In this document: positions 16,891-25,264 of the stretch, piece by piece
How positions within the stretch are numbered: the stretch's first letter is position 1
Layout: each line of letters opens with the position of its first letter
Source of the DNA: Streptomyces spiralis
Lineage (GTDB): Bacteria; Actinomycetota; Actinomycetes; Streptomycetales; Streptomycetaceae
DNA: 64,000 bases
Direction: 5' to 3'
Assembly (NCBI RefSeq): GCF_014654675.1
Contig: NZ_BNBC01000030.1
Span: forward strand, 8,467-72,466
Notes under the pieces: model-generated
Seen by the model: only the letters and a program-made list of their open reading frames with translations
What the model was told of the DNA's origin: nothing
Databases searched by the model: none
Translations under genes and position numbers: made by a program

Positions 16891-17056
16891 GCCGGCTGAT
16901 CCACTTCGGTGGACATTCGACCAGGTTGCCGTCCGGGTCGCGCAGGTAGGAGTTGAGCAGCGGGCCGAGGACGCCGGTGCGCGGTACGGGGCCCTCCTCC
17001 ACGGGTGCGCCGCAGGCGGCCGGGTGGGCCGGCGCCTGTTCCTGCGGGGCCGCTGA
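16880..17056 (-). pseudogene. VOC (glyoxalase/bleomycin-resistance fold) protein, C-terminal remnant
   Basis: Minus-strand reading gives ACGAPVEEGPVPRTG then NSYLRDPDGNLVEC and stops at 16880, the diagnostic C-terminal half of a VOC domain (RDPDGNLVE supplies a metal ligand Glu). The N-terminal half is missing. The fragment is in the same frame as the upstream DUF6817-like gene and is separated from it only by that gene's TGA at 17057-17059. It is therefore either a deleted neighbour or a former fusion. Confidence 0.75.
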
Positions 17057-17635
17057 TCACGATCCCCGGCTCGGGGCGTACCGGGCGAGCTGTCCGGCGC
17101 AGGCATTCCACGCCGGGGCGGACAGCAGTTCGCGGGAACGGGCGAACAGGCGGTACAGGTCCGGGCCGTGGCGTTGGGCCAGCTCGGTGTTGTGGGCCAG
17201 TACGTCGAGCTCGTTGGCGGCCGTGATCTCCACCAACGCGCGTACGTCCGCCTCGGCCGGCATGTGTTCGCGGCTCGTGAAGCGGTCGCGGAAGACCACG
17301 GGGCGCCCGGCGCCCAAACGCGGGTAGACGGCCGCCCGGTCGCAGCTCGCGTACAAGTACACCAGGGCCTCCGCACGGTCGCCGATCAGTTCGGTGAGCA
17401 CCTCGCGCTCGGCGGTGTCCAGGAGTGACCCGTCGAATCCGTCCGTCCCGTACGCGGCGTGGCACAGCCCCGCGAGCTGGAGGGCCGGCTCGGCGCCCCA
17501 GGCCGAGAGCAGGCGGGCGACGCGGCGCAGATGGTCCAGGAGCGTCCCGCCCGGGTGGGGCATCCGGTCGGCCCCCCGCGCGCACAGGAACGCCTCGACG
17601 TGGGGCCACCGCGCGGGGGCGGACCGCTGCATCAC
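17057..17635 (-). CDS. DUF6817-like protein, 192 aa
   Basis: MMQRSAPARWPHVEAFLCAR opens a soluble helical protein. The segment HPGGTLLDHLRRVARLLSAW followed by LAGLCHAAYGTDGF has the spaced His pattern of an HD-like metal-binding fold, matching the family I know as DUF6817. No reaction is established. The ATG at 17635 overlaps the stop of the ketopantoate-reductase-like gene by four bases (ATGA), so the two are translated together. Downstream, in the same frame, is the VOC remnant. An alternative start one codon later is equally possible. Confidence 0.75.
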   Translation of the reverse strand: MMQRSAPARWPHVEAFLCARGADRMPHPGGTLLDHLRRVARLLSAWGAEPALQLAGLCHAAYGTDGFDGSLLDTAEREVLTELIGDRAEALVYLYASCDRAAVYPRLGAGRPVVFRDRFTSREHMPAEADVRALVEITAANELDVLAHNTELAQRHGPDLYRLFARSRELLSAPAWNACAGQLARYAPSRGS

Positions 17636-18525
17636 GCCCCCGGCTCTGCGGCCCGCGCGATCTCGGCGACCAACCGGGCGGTGGCTGGGGTGGCGATGCC
17701 GTGGGCGGCTCCGGCGCGCAGGACGGCTCCGCCGATGGCGTCGAGTTCGAGCGGCCGGCCGGCCTCGGCGTCGCGCTGCATCGAGGACTTCATCGTCTCG
17801 GGGACGCGGTCGAAGAAGGAGAGCAGGTCCTCGGCGGCCACCGGTACGTCGGCGGCGCGGGCCACGGCCGCGATCTCGTCGAGGACGGTGAGCAGTTCGG
17901 GACGGTGCCGACTGCGCACGGTACCGACGTCGGCCTGGTGACGGGTGGTCAGCAGAGCGAACGCGGCGAGGAAGGCCAGCTTGTCCCAGAGCATCGCGTT
18001 CTCGTCCTCCCGTACGGTCACGCCCAGGCCGGCCTGCTGAAGCAGCTCTGCGAACTCCTTCACCGAGGCGCCGAGTTCGAGGTCGGCGAACGGGCTGGTG
18101 TGGGCGATGCGGCCGGGTGAGGTGCGAGTGGCTTCGACGCGGATGGTGCCCGCGACGACCCGGGCCGAGGGGAAGCGCTCGCGCAGCGCGGCCAGATGGT
18201 CGAGGCCGTTGAGCAGCGGGACCACGACCGCCGCGCCGACCACCTCGGCCGGGACACGGTCGAGCGCCTCGGCGAGCGCGGTCTGCTTGACCGTCACGAA
18301 GACTGCGTCCACCGGCTCGCGCAGCTCGGTGTCGGCCTCCACCGCCGTGCTGAACGTCCCGTACTGGCCGCTGTCGACGTGCAGGCCGTCCTGCCGCAGC
18401 ACGGCGACGGTCCGCTCACCGGCCAGGCAGATGACGCGGTGTCCGGCGCGGGCGAGCAGCGCGCCGATCAGGCCGCCGACACCACCCGGGCCGAGAACGG
18501 CCACTGTCAGCTTGTTGGTGCTCAC
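17632..18525 (-). CDS. Ketopantoate reductase family oxidoreductase (PanE/ApbA-like), 297 aa
   Basis: The N-terminal NADP-binding Rossmann motif VLGPGGVGGLIGALLARAG lies at residues 10-28. It is followed by the family segments FVTVKQTAL and LLNGLDHLAALRERF. The catalytic Lys region is ENAMLWDKLAF, and the C-terminal helical domain includes RPLELDAIGGAV. Length is normal. Family members reduce 2-dehydropantoate in pantothenate synthesis, but many Streptomyces paralogues have other 2-keto substrates. Pairing with a DUF6817-like gene and a divergent LysR favours a specialised catabolic role. GTG or ATG in MSTNKL is preceded by AGGAGCAC. Confidence 0.85.
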   Translation of the reverse strand: MSTNKLTVAVLGPGGVGGLIGALLARAGHRVICLAGERTVAVLRQDGLHVDSGQYGTFSTAVEADTELREPVDAVFVTVKQTALAEALDRVPAEVVGAAVVVPLLNGLDHLAALRERFPSARVVAGTIRVEATRTSPGRIAHTSPFADLELGASVKEFAELLQQAGLGVTVREDENAMLWDKLAFLAAFALLTTRHQADVGTVRSRHRPELLTVLDEIAAVARAADVPVAAEDLLSFFDRVPETMKSSMQRDAEAGRPLELDAIGGAVLRAGAAHGIATPATARLVAEIARAAEPGA

Positions 18526-18670
18526 GTGTGCTCCTGTCCTGAGAGACCGGGAATCCGGTCGGGCCCGTGGCGGGTCGGCACCCGCCCGTGCCGGGATCGC
18601 GTCCGGATCACGGTCGAGACAACAGGCGGGTTGCCGCCCTGGGCCCGGAGACGATCGTCAAGCCTGGCAG

Positions 18671-18720
18671 GATCCAAGTCAATCCACGGTTTTGCTCGTG
18701 AGATCCAAGCATAAGCTTGG
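18671..18720. promoter_or_regulatory. LysR operator region: direct and inverted repeats
   Basis: GATCCAAG occurs at 18671-18678 and 18702-18709, 31 bp (about three helical turns) apart. The downstream copy is part of a perfect palindrome CCAAGC-ATAA-GCTTGG (18705-18720) ending five bases before the LysR GTG start. This fits a LysR recognition plus activation site controlling both divergent genes and the regulator itself. Confidence 0.5.
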
Positions 18721-18725
18721 GTCTC

Positions 18726-19625
18726 GTGACTCTTGACGATCTCCGTGTCTTCGCCGCGGTCTGCCGAACCGGTGCGCTGAGCGCTGCCGCCCGCGACCTG
18801 GACTGCACGCAGTCGGCAGTCAGCCAGCACGTGAAGCGACTCGAACGGGAGCTGGGACTCAGCCTGCTCGAACGGCACCCGCGCGGGGTGGCGCCGACCG
18901 CGGCGGGGCAGTTGCTGCACACGGCGGTGACCGAGGGCCTGGGGCGCATCGACCAGGCCGTGCGCCGGATCGAGGAACTCGCCCGCGCGGAGGGCGGATC
19001 GGTACGCGTCACCACCGGCGCCACGACCGTCCGGCACTTCATGGCCGCCGCCGTGGTCGACTTCCGCCGGCGTTTCCCGCGGGCCAGCCTGGAGTTCCAG
19101 ACCGAGGCGTCCAGCCGTGGCTGCTTCGAAGCGCTCGCCGCCGGCGCGGTGGACCTCGCCTGGATCACCCTGCGGCCGGCCGGCGGCGCCATCGAGCAGC
19201 GGCCCGTCGTCCACCTGCCCTGGTCACTCGCCGTCACAGCCGACGACCCGCTCGCCGCCAAGCCCTCCATCGAGCCCACGGACCTGCAGGACGCCCGGCT
19301 CATCGGCCTCCCGGAGAATTCGACGGCTCGCACCCAACTCGGCACGTGGCTCGCCGAATCGGGCGTCCGGCCGGTCTTCGACACCAGCGTCACCGACTGG
19401 GACACCGCGATCCTGCTGGTCGGGCTCGGGCTGGGTCACGCGGTCGTCCCGACCCTGCCCGAGTGGACCGGCCCCGGCCACCCCGACCTGCAGCTGGTCC
19501 CGATCCCCGCCCTCCCCGCGCTCACCGCCGGCTGGGCTGTCCGCCGTTGGGACGCCCTGTCCCCACTGGCCCGCGCCTTCGCAGACACCGTCGCCCACCA
19601 CTGCGCCCGCCTGTCCGGTCACTGA
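18726..19625 (+). CDS. LysR-family transcriptional regulator, 299 aa
   Basis: The GTG start at 18726 (MTLDDLRVFAAVCRTG) matches the normal LysR N-terminus; an in-frame TTG at 18717 adds three residues. The winged HTH covers residues 1-60 (LSAAARDLDCTQSAVSQHVK, LERHPRGVAPTAAG). The effector-binding domain runs from about 88 to 295 (SVRVTTGATT; HAVVPTLPEW). It is divergent from the ketopantoate-reductase-like/DUF6817 pair across 200 bp carrying a palindrome and direct repeats, so that pair is its likely target. The inducer cannot be inferred. Confidence 0.9.
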   Translation: MTLDDLRVFAAVCRTGALSAAARDLDCTQSAVSQHVKRLERELGLSLLERHPRGVAPTAAGQLLHTAVTEGLGRIDQAVRRIEELARAEGGSVRVTTGATTVRHFMAAAVVDFRRRFPRASLEFQTEASSRGCFEALAAGAVDLAWITLRPAGGAIEQRPVVHLPWSLAVTADDPLAAKPSIEPTDLQDARLIGLPENSTARTQLGTWLAESGVRPVFDTSVTDWDTAILLVGLGLGHAVVPTLPEWTGPGHPDLQLVPIPALPALTAGWAVRRWDALSPLARAFADTVAHHCARLSGH

Positions 19626-19878
19626 AGCGGCACCCGGTAGGTCGCCTCACCCGGCAGCGCAGGAAGCGCTCCCTGTCGTGCGGGGGCCGCACCTGGCTCT
19701 GCGTCGTGGCGGTGCGCCACGACGCAGCAGCACTTTCGGACGACCGGCCGGGCCGGCTGCGAATGCACAGGTCAGGCGGCGCGTAACGGGGACACGGTCG
19801 CAGTGCAGGTCCGCTCGTCACTCGGAGCCTCAGACCGACTCACGGATCGCGGCCCCCGGCGGCCTTACGGCGGGCCGT

Positions 19879-20316
19879 TCACCGTGGCGGGGCATCGCCC
19901 GGTCCCGGTCGGCCTTCGAAGGTGCTCCGACGGGTGAAGCGGGCGCGGGCAGCGTCGCCGCTGACGCCCAGCGCCCTGCCGATCTGCGGCCAGCTGGCCC
20001 CCGCCTGCCGGTCCGCGAGCACCGCCAGACGTACCAGATGGTCGGTGAGACGGGGAAAGCAGGCCACGGCCGCGCAATGCGCGGCCGCCTCCAGAGACCT
20101 ACCCTCACCGTCGGCCATGCCGGCCAGTTCACGTTCGACCTGCGCCAGGAGCATCGAACCGACGGTGACCAGGGTGCGCCGGGCGGCTTCGGCCTTGCTC
20201 CAGCGCCGCCGGGGCCGCCAGGCCGCCTGCCGGTGCCGAGCGTGGCAGTACCGGCGGCCGACACCGGCGGAATGCAGCAGGGCCGTCCCGCACCAGGCAC
20301 AGCGTGCGTCGGCCAT
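19879..20316 (-). CDS. Small zinc-finger/HTH protein, hypothetical, 145 aa
   Basis: ATG 20316 opens MADARCAWCGTALL, then RRYCHARHRQAAW: a CxxC plus C/H pair spaced like the small treble-clef ribbons frequent in Streptomyces HTH proteins. The C-terminal part GASWPQIGRALGVSGDAARA is a helix-turn-helix of the WAEIGRALGVS type. The middle is helical (AHCAAVACFPRLTDHLVRLA). This suggests a small DNA-binding protein. It stands alone, divergent from the phosphotransferase gene. RBS is weak. The stretch 19626-19878 upstream of its 3' end holds nothing recognisable. Confidence 0.55.
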   Translation of the reverse strand: MADARCAWCGTALLHSAGVGRRYCHARHRQAAWRPRRRWSKAEAARRTLVTVGSMLLAQVERELAGMADGEGRSLEAAAHCAAVACFPRLTDHLVRLAVLADRQAGASWPQIGRALGVSGDAARARFTRRSTFEGRPGPGDAPPR

Positions 20317-20493
20317 ACCCGGACACTACGCCCGCTTCGGCGACGGCGCGCTCAAAAGCGCCTGCCTCGGGAACGGGGTGCCGCCTGACCGCGGGCCGCG
20401 CCGTTCCGCGTCATCCTGGTCGAGCTCGCGCTCCCCCGAGGTGTCCGAACCCGCGCGTGCCCGATGCGAAGGGGTGAGCCGTAGGGTGAGCGG

Positions 20494-21648
20494 ATGTCGG
20501 ATACCTCCCAAGGGATCTTGGAAATCGATGCGTTGCAGGGCCTCTTGACCGGCCTCTGCACGGCGCCGGTTGTGGTCGACCGTTGGGAGCGGCTGGAGCC
20601 ATGGGCCGTAGCCCGTGTCTGGGTGCGAGGTGCTGCTGCGCTTCCGCGTTCCGTCGTCGTCAAGTGGGTGCCGGACGGGCAACGCGAGGCGCGCGCTGCT
20701 CCGTGGCGGCTGCGTACCGAACTGGCGGCGCTCCAGTTCCTCAGCGAGGACCTCGAGGTCGAGCTTGCTCCCCGCGTCATCGCTGCCGACACTGCCGCCC
20801 GGTTCCTCGTCCTGGAAGACCTCGCTCCCCGAGTCTCCTTGGACCAGTTGCTTCGACGGGACGGTGCAGCAGCGCACGGCGACCGGCTGGCGGCGTTCGC
20901 CCGCGCCCGCGGTGCGCTGAGCGCGGCCACCGCCGGGCGGGCCGAGGCCTACTACGCCCGTCGGGCCGGACTGGGACCGGTTGACGCGGCAGCAGACCGG
21001 GCCGGACGACTCGCCCCTCTCCGAAGAGAGGCGATCCAGCATGCATCCGCACTTGGGGCGCCCCCAGGCGGCCGGGTTGTCCACGAACTCGCCACAGCCA
21101 TGGAGGCGTTGGCTGATCCGGGCCCCTTCCTAGCTCTGAGCAACGGAGACGCGGAGGCCAACAACATCTTGCTCCATGCCTCCGGTCCGGCCGACGCCCG
21201 CCTCGTCGACTTCGAATTCGCCGGCTACACCCATGCGCTGACCGATGCCGTGTGCCTGTATGTGCCCGGCCCGGCCTGGCTGACCGTGAGTAATCCCACC
21301 ATCACAGGTCTTGCCGACCAGTACCGCCACGCCCTGGCCCGCGGCATCCCGCAAGCCGAGGACGACCGGCGGTACGGAGGCGACCTCGCCGCTGCCTGCG
21401 CGTCCTGGGCGCTGGTTCGTCTGCATCGGTTCCCCCTGCTCGACACCCGCCCGTCCGGTGATCACAGCCGGCTCCAGCTCGTCGCAACCCTGGAAGCCGC
21501 TGCGCGCACGGGCGAGATCTACCAGGCGCTGCCACACGTCACGGGATGGATCCGTCGCATCGCCGCTGTGCTGCGGCGCCGCTGGCCCGACGCGAACCAG
21601 GACCTCGCCGACGGGGGACGGTTCCGGCCCTACCAGCCTCGGCACTGA
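20494..21648 (+). CDS. APH/choline-kinase-fold phosphotransferase, 384 aa
   Basis: The C-terminal half has the small-molecule kinase signature: LSNGDAEANNILL (catalytic-loop NGD..xxN, where HGD is more usual) and ARLVDFEFAGYTHALTD (metal-binding DFE). The N-lobe has SVVVKWVP with the ATP-anchoring Lys and RTELAALQFLSE with the paired Glu. Length is normal. The family covers aminoglycoside kinases, choline/ethanolamine kinases and others; substrate unknown. It is monocistronic and followed by an IS21 remnant. ATG 20494 has only a weak upstream purine stretch. Confidence 0.75.
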   Translation: MSDTSQGILEIDALQGLLTGLCTAPVVVDRWERLEPWAVARVWVRGAAALPRSVVVKWVPDGQREARAAPWRLRTELAALQFLSEDLEVELAPRVIAADTAARFLVLEDLAPRVSLDQLLRRDGAAAHGDRLAAFARARGALSAATAGRAEAYYARRAGLGPVDAAADRAGRLAPLRREAIQHASALGAPPGGRVVHELATAMEALADPGPFLALSNGDAEANNILLHASGPADARLVDFEFAGYTHALTDAVCLYVPGPAWLTVSNPTITGLADQYRHALARGIPQAEDDRRYGGDLAAACASWALVRLHRFPLLDTRPSGDHSRLQLVATLEAAARTGEIYQALPHVTGWIRRIAAVLRRRWPDANQDLADGGRFRPYQPRH

Positions 21649-21761
21649 CCCCCGACTTTTGACAGTCACCTCACCAACGTCTCCGCCTTCGACCCTGTGG
21701 ATCTCGCTGACGTCGTCACCACCGATTCGGCTGAGGCGGCCCGCAGCGCTGAGGTCCGGCC

Positions 21762-21884
21762 TCACCGGTTCTCCTTCGCCAGGAGCTCGCGTCGTCGGCG
21801 GGTCCGGTAGGAGTCACCGGTCAAGGCAAGGACCTCAGCGTGGTGGACCAGACGGTCGATCATCGCGGCCGCGACGGCGTCGTG
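21762..21884 (-). mobile_element. IS21-family IstB C-terminal remnant
   Basis: The final 40 codons of an IstB ATPase remain: HDAVAAAMIDRLVHHAE then ALTGDSYRTRRRRELL. Sequence upstream of the His is unrelated. IstB is the ATP-dependent helper of IS21 transposition; this piece is inert. A different IstB segment lies at 39990-40230. Confidence 0.7.
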
Positions 21885-22029
21885 GGAGAAGCTCTCTAGA
21901 CTGGGATGTACGGCCTCTCTTCGTATCGACCACGGCCGGGGCCCGGGGCCCCCGCCCTGGCCCGGAAGAAGTCGATTAGGGATATCTGGTCCCGTCCGAC
22001 CGGAGCGGTGGCGGAGCCGGGAGGCAGGC

Positions 22030-23718
22030 ATGGAGTACTACGACCTCGGCAGCCACAACCGACCCGTGACGACCTCGTCCGGCGAGGCCCAGACGTGGTT
22101 CGACCGAGGGCTGGCATGGACGTACGGGTTCAATCACGAGGAGGCCGTTCGCTGTTTTGAAGCCGCCGCCGCGGCCGACCCCGGCTGCGCCATGGCGTAC
22201 TGGGGCATCGCCTACGCGCTCGGCCCCAACTACAACAAGCCGTGGGAGTTCTTCGACGAGCAGGATCTCGCGGGGACCGTCGAACGAACGCACGCCGCTG
22301 TCGAACGCGCCCATGACAGGGCCGCCACCGCCACACCCGTCGAACGCGCCCTGATCGAGGCGTTGCGTGCCCGCTACCCGCAGGCAAAGGCCGTGGGCGA
22401 CTGCTCGGTATGGAACGCGCCGTACGCCGACAGCATGCGCGCCGTCTACGAACTCGCCCCCGACGACTCCGACGTCGCCACGCTCTATGCCGACGCGCTG
22501 ATGAACCTCACCCCCTGGAAGCTGTGGGACCTGCGCACCGGCAGACCGGCCGACGGCGCCCGCACCCTGGAGGCGAAGGCTGTCCTCGACCGGGCGATCG
22601 CCACGCCCGCGGGCGCGGAGCACCCCGGCATCCTGCACATGTACATCCACCTGATGGAGATGTCCCCCACCCCCGAGGCGGCCCTACCGGTCGCCGACCG
22701 CTTGCGCGGCCTGGTGCCCGACGCCGGTCACCTTCAGCACATGCCCTCGCACCTGGACGTGCTGTGCGGCGACTACCGTCGCGTGGTGTCCGACAACAGC
22801 GCGGCGATCATCGCCGATGAGAAGTTCCACGCGCGGGCCGGGGCGATGAACTTCTACACCCTGTACCGGTCGCACAACTACCACTTCAAGATCTACGGCG
22901 CCATGTACCTCGGCCAGGCCCGGACAGCCCTCGAGACCGTCGCCCAGCTCGAGGCGTCGATCCCGGAGCAACTGCTGCGGGTGCAGACTCCGCCCATGGC
23001 CGACTGGCTGGAAGCCTTCCTCGCCATGCGGGTCCACGCCCTGATCCGCTTCGGCCGCTGGGCCGACATCCTGCGCACGCCCATGCCCGCCGACCCGGAC
23101 CTCTACAGTGTGACCACGGCCATGCTCCACTACGCCCGCGGTGTCGCCCTCTCGGCAACCGGCCGGATCGCCGAGGCCGAGACCGAACGCGGTCTGTTCC
23201 ACGAGGCGGTCACCCGTGTACAGGCGACGCGCATGCTGTTCAACAACTCGTGCGCCGACATCCTCGCGATCGCCTCCGCGATGCTCGACGGTGAACTCGA
23301 GTACCGCAAGGGCGACTACGACGCCGCCTTCGCCGCGCTCGAGCGGTCGATCGACCTGGACGACAACCTCCCTTACGACGAGCCGTGGGGATGGATGCAG
23401 CCGACCCGGCACGCCTACGGGGCACTGCTCCTGGAACGGGGACGCGTCGCGGATGCCGAAGCCGTCTACCGGGCCGATCTCGGGCTCGACGAAACCCTCC
23501 CCCGCGCGCTGCAGCACCCCGGCAACGTCTGGTCGTTGCACGGACTTCACGAATGTCTGGTCCGTTCGGGCAAGACCGGGGAGGCGCAGATCGTGGCCCA
23601 GCAACTGAAGATCGCCGCCGCGATGGCAGATGTACCGATCGAGGCGTCCTGCTTCTGCCGCCGGGACGTCGTGCCGGACACCGTTGGCACGCGCGACTGC
23701 TGCCCGACGGACTGCTGA
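22030..23718 (+). CDS. TPR-repeat protein with Cys-rich C-terminal tail, 562 aa
   Basis: ATG 22030 follows GGGAGG at good spacing. Helical repeats of TPR type run through the protein (GFNHEEAVRCFEAAAAADPG near the start; YRKGDYDAAFAALERSIDLD near 425). A conserved His-rich centre reads HPGILHMYIHLMEMS and HLQHMPSHLD. The last 22 residues contain six Cys (SCFCRR ... RDCCPTDC), unlike the rest, which hints at metal or Fe-S binding. The family is known as a large bacterial TPR protein without assigned activity. It has no signal peptide and no operon partner; IS debris lies on both sides. Confidence 0.85.
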   Translation: MEYYDLGSHNRPVTTSSGEAQTWFDRGLAWTYGFNHEEAVRCFEAAAAADPGCAMAYWGIAYALGPNYNKPWEFFDEQDLAGTVERTHAAVERAHDRAATATPVERALIEALRARYPQAKAVGDCSVWNAPYADSMRAVYELAPDDSDVATLYADALMNLTPWKLWDLRTGRPADGARTLEAKAVLDRAIATPAGAEHPGILHMYIHLMEMSPTPEAALPVADRLRGLVPDAGHLQHMPSHLDVLCGDYRRVVSDNSAAIIADEKFHARAGAMNFYTLYRSHNYHFKIYGAMYLGQARTALETVAQLEASIPEQLLRVQTPPMADWLEAFLAMRVHALIRFGRWADILRTPMPADPDLYSVTTAMLHYARGVALSATGRIAEAETERGLFHEAVTRVQATRMLFNNSCADILAIASAMLDGELEYRKGDYDAAFAALERSIDLDDNLPYDEPWGWMQPTRHAYGALLLERGRVADAEAVYRADLGLDETLPRALQHPGNVWSLHGLHECLVRSGKTGEAQIVAQQLKIAAAMADVPIEASCFCRRDVVPDTVGTRDCCPTDC

Positions 23719-23824
23719 ACGATCAGCGGTGGGCGCCGGACGAGCCGTGGGAGTCGGGCCGGCGGACGGTGCCCGAGGCGCCGACCCGGCCGCGAGGCGG
23801 CGGCCGGCACCGACACGGCGACCG

Positions 23825-23900
23825 GGAGGTACCGGCCGCGATCGTGTTCGTCGCAACGCCGGGTCGTACCTGGCACCAGTTGCCGCCCGCCTCGCTGAAG
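23825..23900 (+). mobile_element. IS5-type transposase N-terminal fragment
   Basis: Reading VPAAIVFVATPGRTWHQLPPAS matches the VAGIVFVLTTGCTWRQLPP block near the N-terminus of many actinobacterial IS5-group transposases. The match stops abruptly on both sides. Between here and 24205 nothing is convincingly coding. Confidence 0.5.
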
Positions 23901-24204
23901 GGAGGTCACGAGCAGGCCCGTCTGCCGCCGCACAGCATGGTGCTGGACCTGGGCTCCTACCTTGAGTGGGATCGGGCCGAGGTGGTGGAGAACGCACGTG
24001 CTTCCGGCTGCTACGACGCTGTCCGCCGGCCGCTGGTGATCTCCGATCCGGAGCGGCCGGACGTCGTTCATCAGCTGACCGCAGCGGGGGTGACCCGCAT
24101 CGGGCTCGGCTGTCGAGTGGTCGCCTTCGACTTCTCGGGGCACGGCGAAAGCGCTGGCAAACCAAGCCAGTTGGGTCTGCTGCGACGGTTCGAGCCAGGC
24201 CGCC

Positions 24205-24297
24205 GCGGTGATCGACGCTACGTGCTTCCGTAGCAGGGCGAAGCCGGCATGCCCGAACGTCTGGCGCTTGAGCATCTTGATCCGGTTGAAACGCCCC
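24205..24297 (-). mobile_element. ISL3-family transposase C-terminal remnant
   Basis: Minus-strand reading FNRIKMLKRQTFGHAGFALL followed by RKHV is the conserved C-terminal block of ISL3 transposases (typically VNRIKMLKRQMYGRAGFELL). It abuts the stop codon of the GNAT gene at 24298. Its orientation is opposite to the IS5-type piece 300 bp away, so two different insertions have decayed here. Confidence 0.65.
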
Positions 24298-25065
24298 TCA
24301 GAGCGGCGGGAGCTGGAACAGTTCGTATTGGTCGATCATTTGGAATCCCATGCGCCGGTAGACCCCGGCGCCCTGGTTGCTGGCCTGGAGAGTTCCGGTC
24401 CGCAGACCGCGTTCCCGTCCGGCTCGCAGGGCCGCGGAGGTCAGGGCTGATCCGATGCCCCGGTGGCGATGTGCTTCAGCGGTGGTGACCACGTAGATGC
24501 CTGCGACGCCGTGTGCGTCGAGCATGAGGGCGGTGCCCACGGGCTGTCCTTGGAAGCGTCCTGTGAAGCGGACGAGGTCTGGGGTGTCGGGCCGTGCGGC
24601 CTCGCACTGCACGATGCTGTCCAGCAGGTGGGAAGCGAAGCCGAAGGAGGAGCTGTACACGCGCACCCATTCAGTCAGCGAGTCCATGGTGTCGACGGTT
24701 TGTATGTCCAGGGACGGAGGACCGCTGATGTCGGGGACCCGGTCTGTGTCGACGGCCATGATCGGCATCGAGCCGGCCCGAGTTGCACCGAAGTCGACGA
24801 GCCTGTTACGGACCTCGGTGGAGCTGTCCGGGCCGACCCACCACATCCACGGCACTCCTGCCAGGACGTGTGCGCCGTGCTCGATCCATGGGTCGATCGG
24901 GGTGCTGCTGTGCAGGCGCAGTACCCCGTTGAGCGAGGGGTGGGGCAGCCCGCTGCGGTAGTAGGTCAGGCAGTCGTCCTGCCGGTCCTGTGCACCCCAG
25001 CCCAGCCAGTAGTCCCGGCAGTTGGCCAGCAGCGGGTGAAGGTACGGTGCTGCGCTTGCTTTCAT
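24298..25065 (-). CDS. GNAT-family N-acetyltransferase, 255 aa
   Basis: The ATG at 25065 (MKASAAPYLHPLLANCRDYW) is preferred over an upstream in-frame start because AGGTGAG precedes it. The C-terminal GNAT core includes GVAGIYVVTTAEAHRHRGIG, the acetyl-CoA pyrophosphate loop (HRHRGIGSALT), and GAGVYRRMGFQ near the end. The N-terminal half (HVLAGVPWMWWVGPD) forms a second degenerate GNAT-like lobe, as in larger family members. Acceptor substrate unknown. It is transcribed alone; the ISL3 remnant begins directly after its stop. Confidence 0.85.
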   Translation of the reverse strand: MKASAAPYLHPLLANCRDYWLGWGAQDRQDDCLTYYRSGLPHPSLNGVLRLHSSTPIDPWIEHGAHVLAGVPWMWWVGPDSSTEVRNRLVDFGATRAGSMPIMAVDTDRVPDISGPPSLDIQTVDTMDSLTEWVRVYSSSFGFASHLLDSIVQCEAARPDTPDLVRFTGRFQGQPVGTALMLDAHGVAGIYVVTTAEAHRHRGIGSALTSAALRAGRERGLRTGTLQASNQGAGVYRRMGFQMIDQYELFQLPPL

Positions 25066-25264
25066 GTCACTCACCTGTGGGATGTGGTGGATGCCCGTCG
25101 TCGCTCGCGCCGGGGCCCCTGTGGCGGGCTGCTCGGGTGCGGTTTCATCGAGGTATGTCGATGCCTGGCGGGTGCGGGCCTGTTCTGTGCTGGCGGCGGG
25201 ACCTCGGGGTGTCATCGGGCGGGGTGGATCCCGGTCGGGCGATTCCGGTTGAGCCGTGCGGGGG

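Noticed and set aside
22684..24165. 493-codon minus-strand frame opposite the TPR gene
   Set aside because: Mirror frame of a well-supported TPR protein with a good RBS; no independent evidence.
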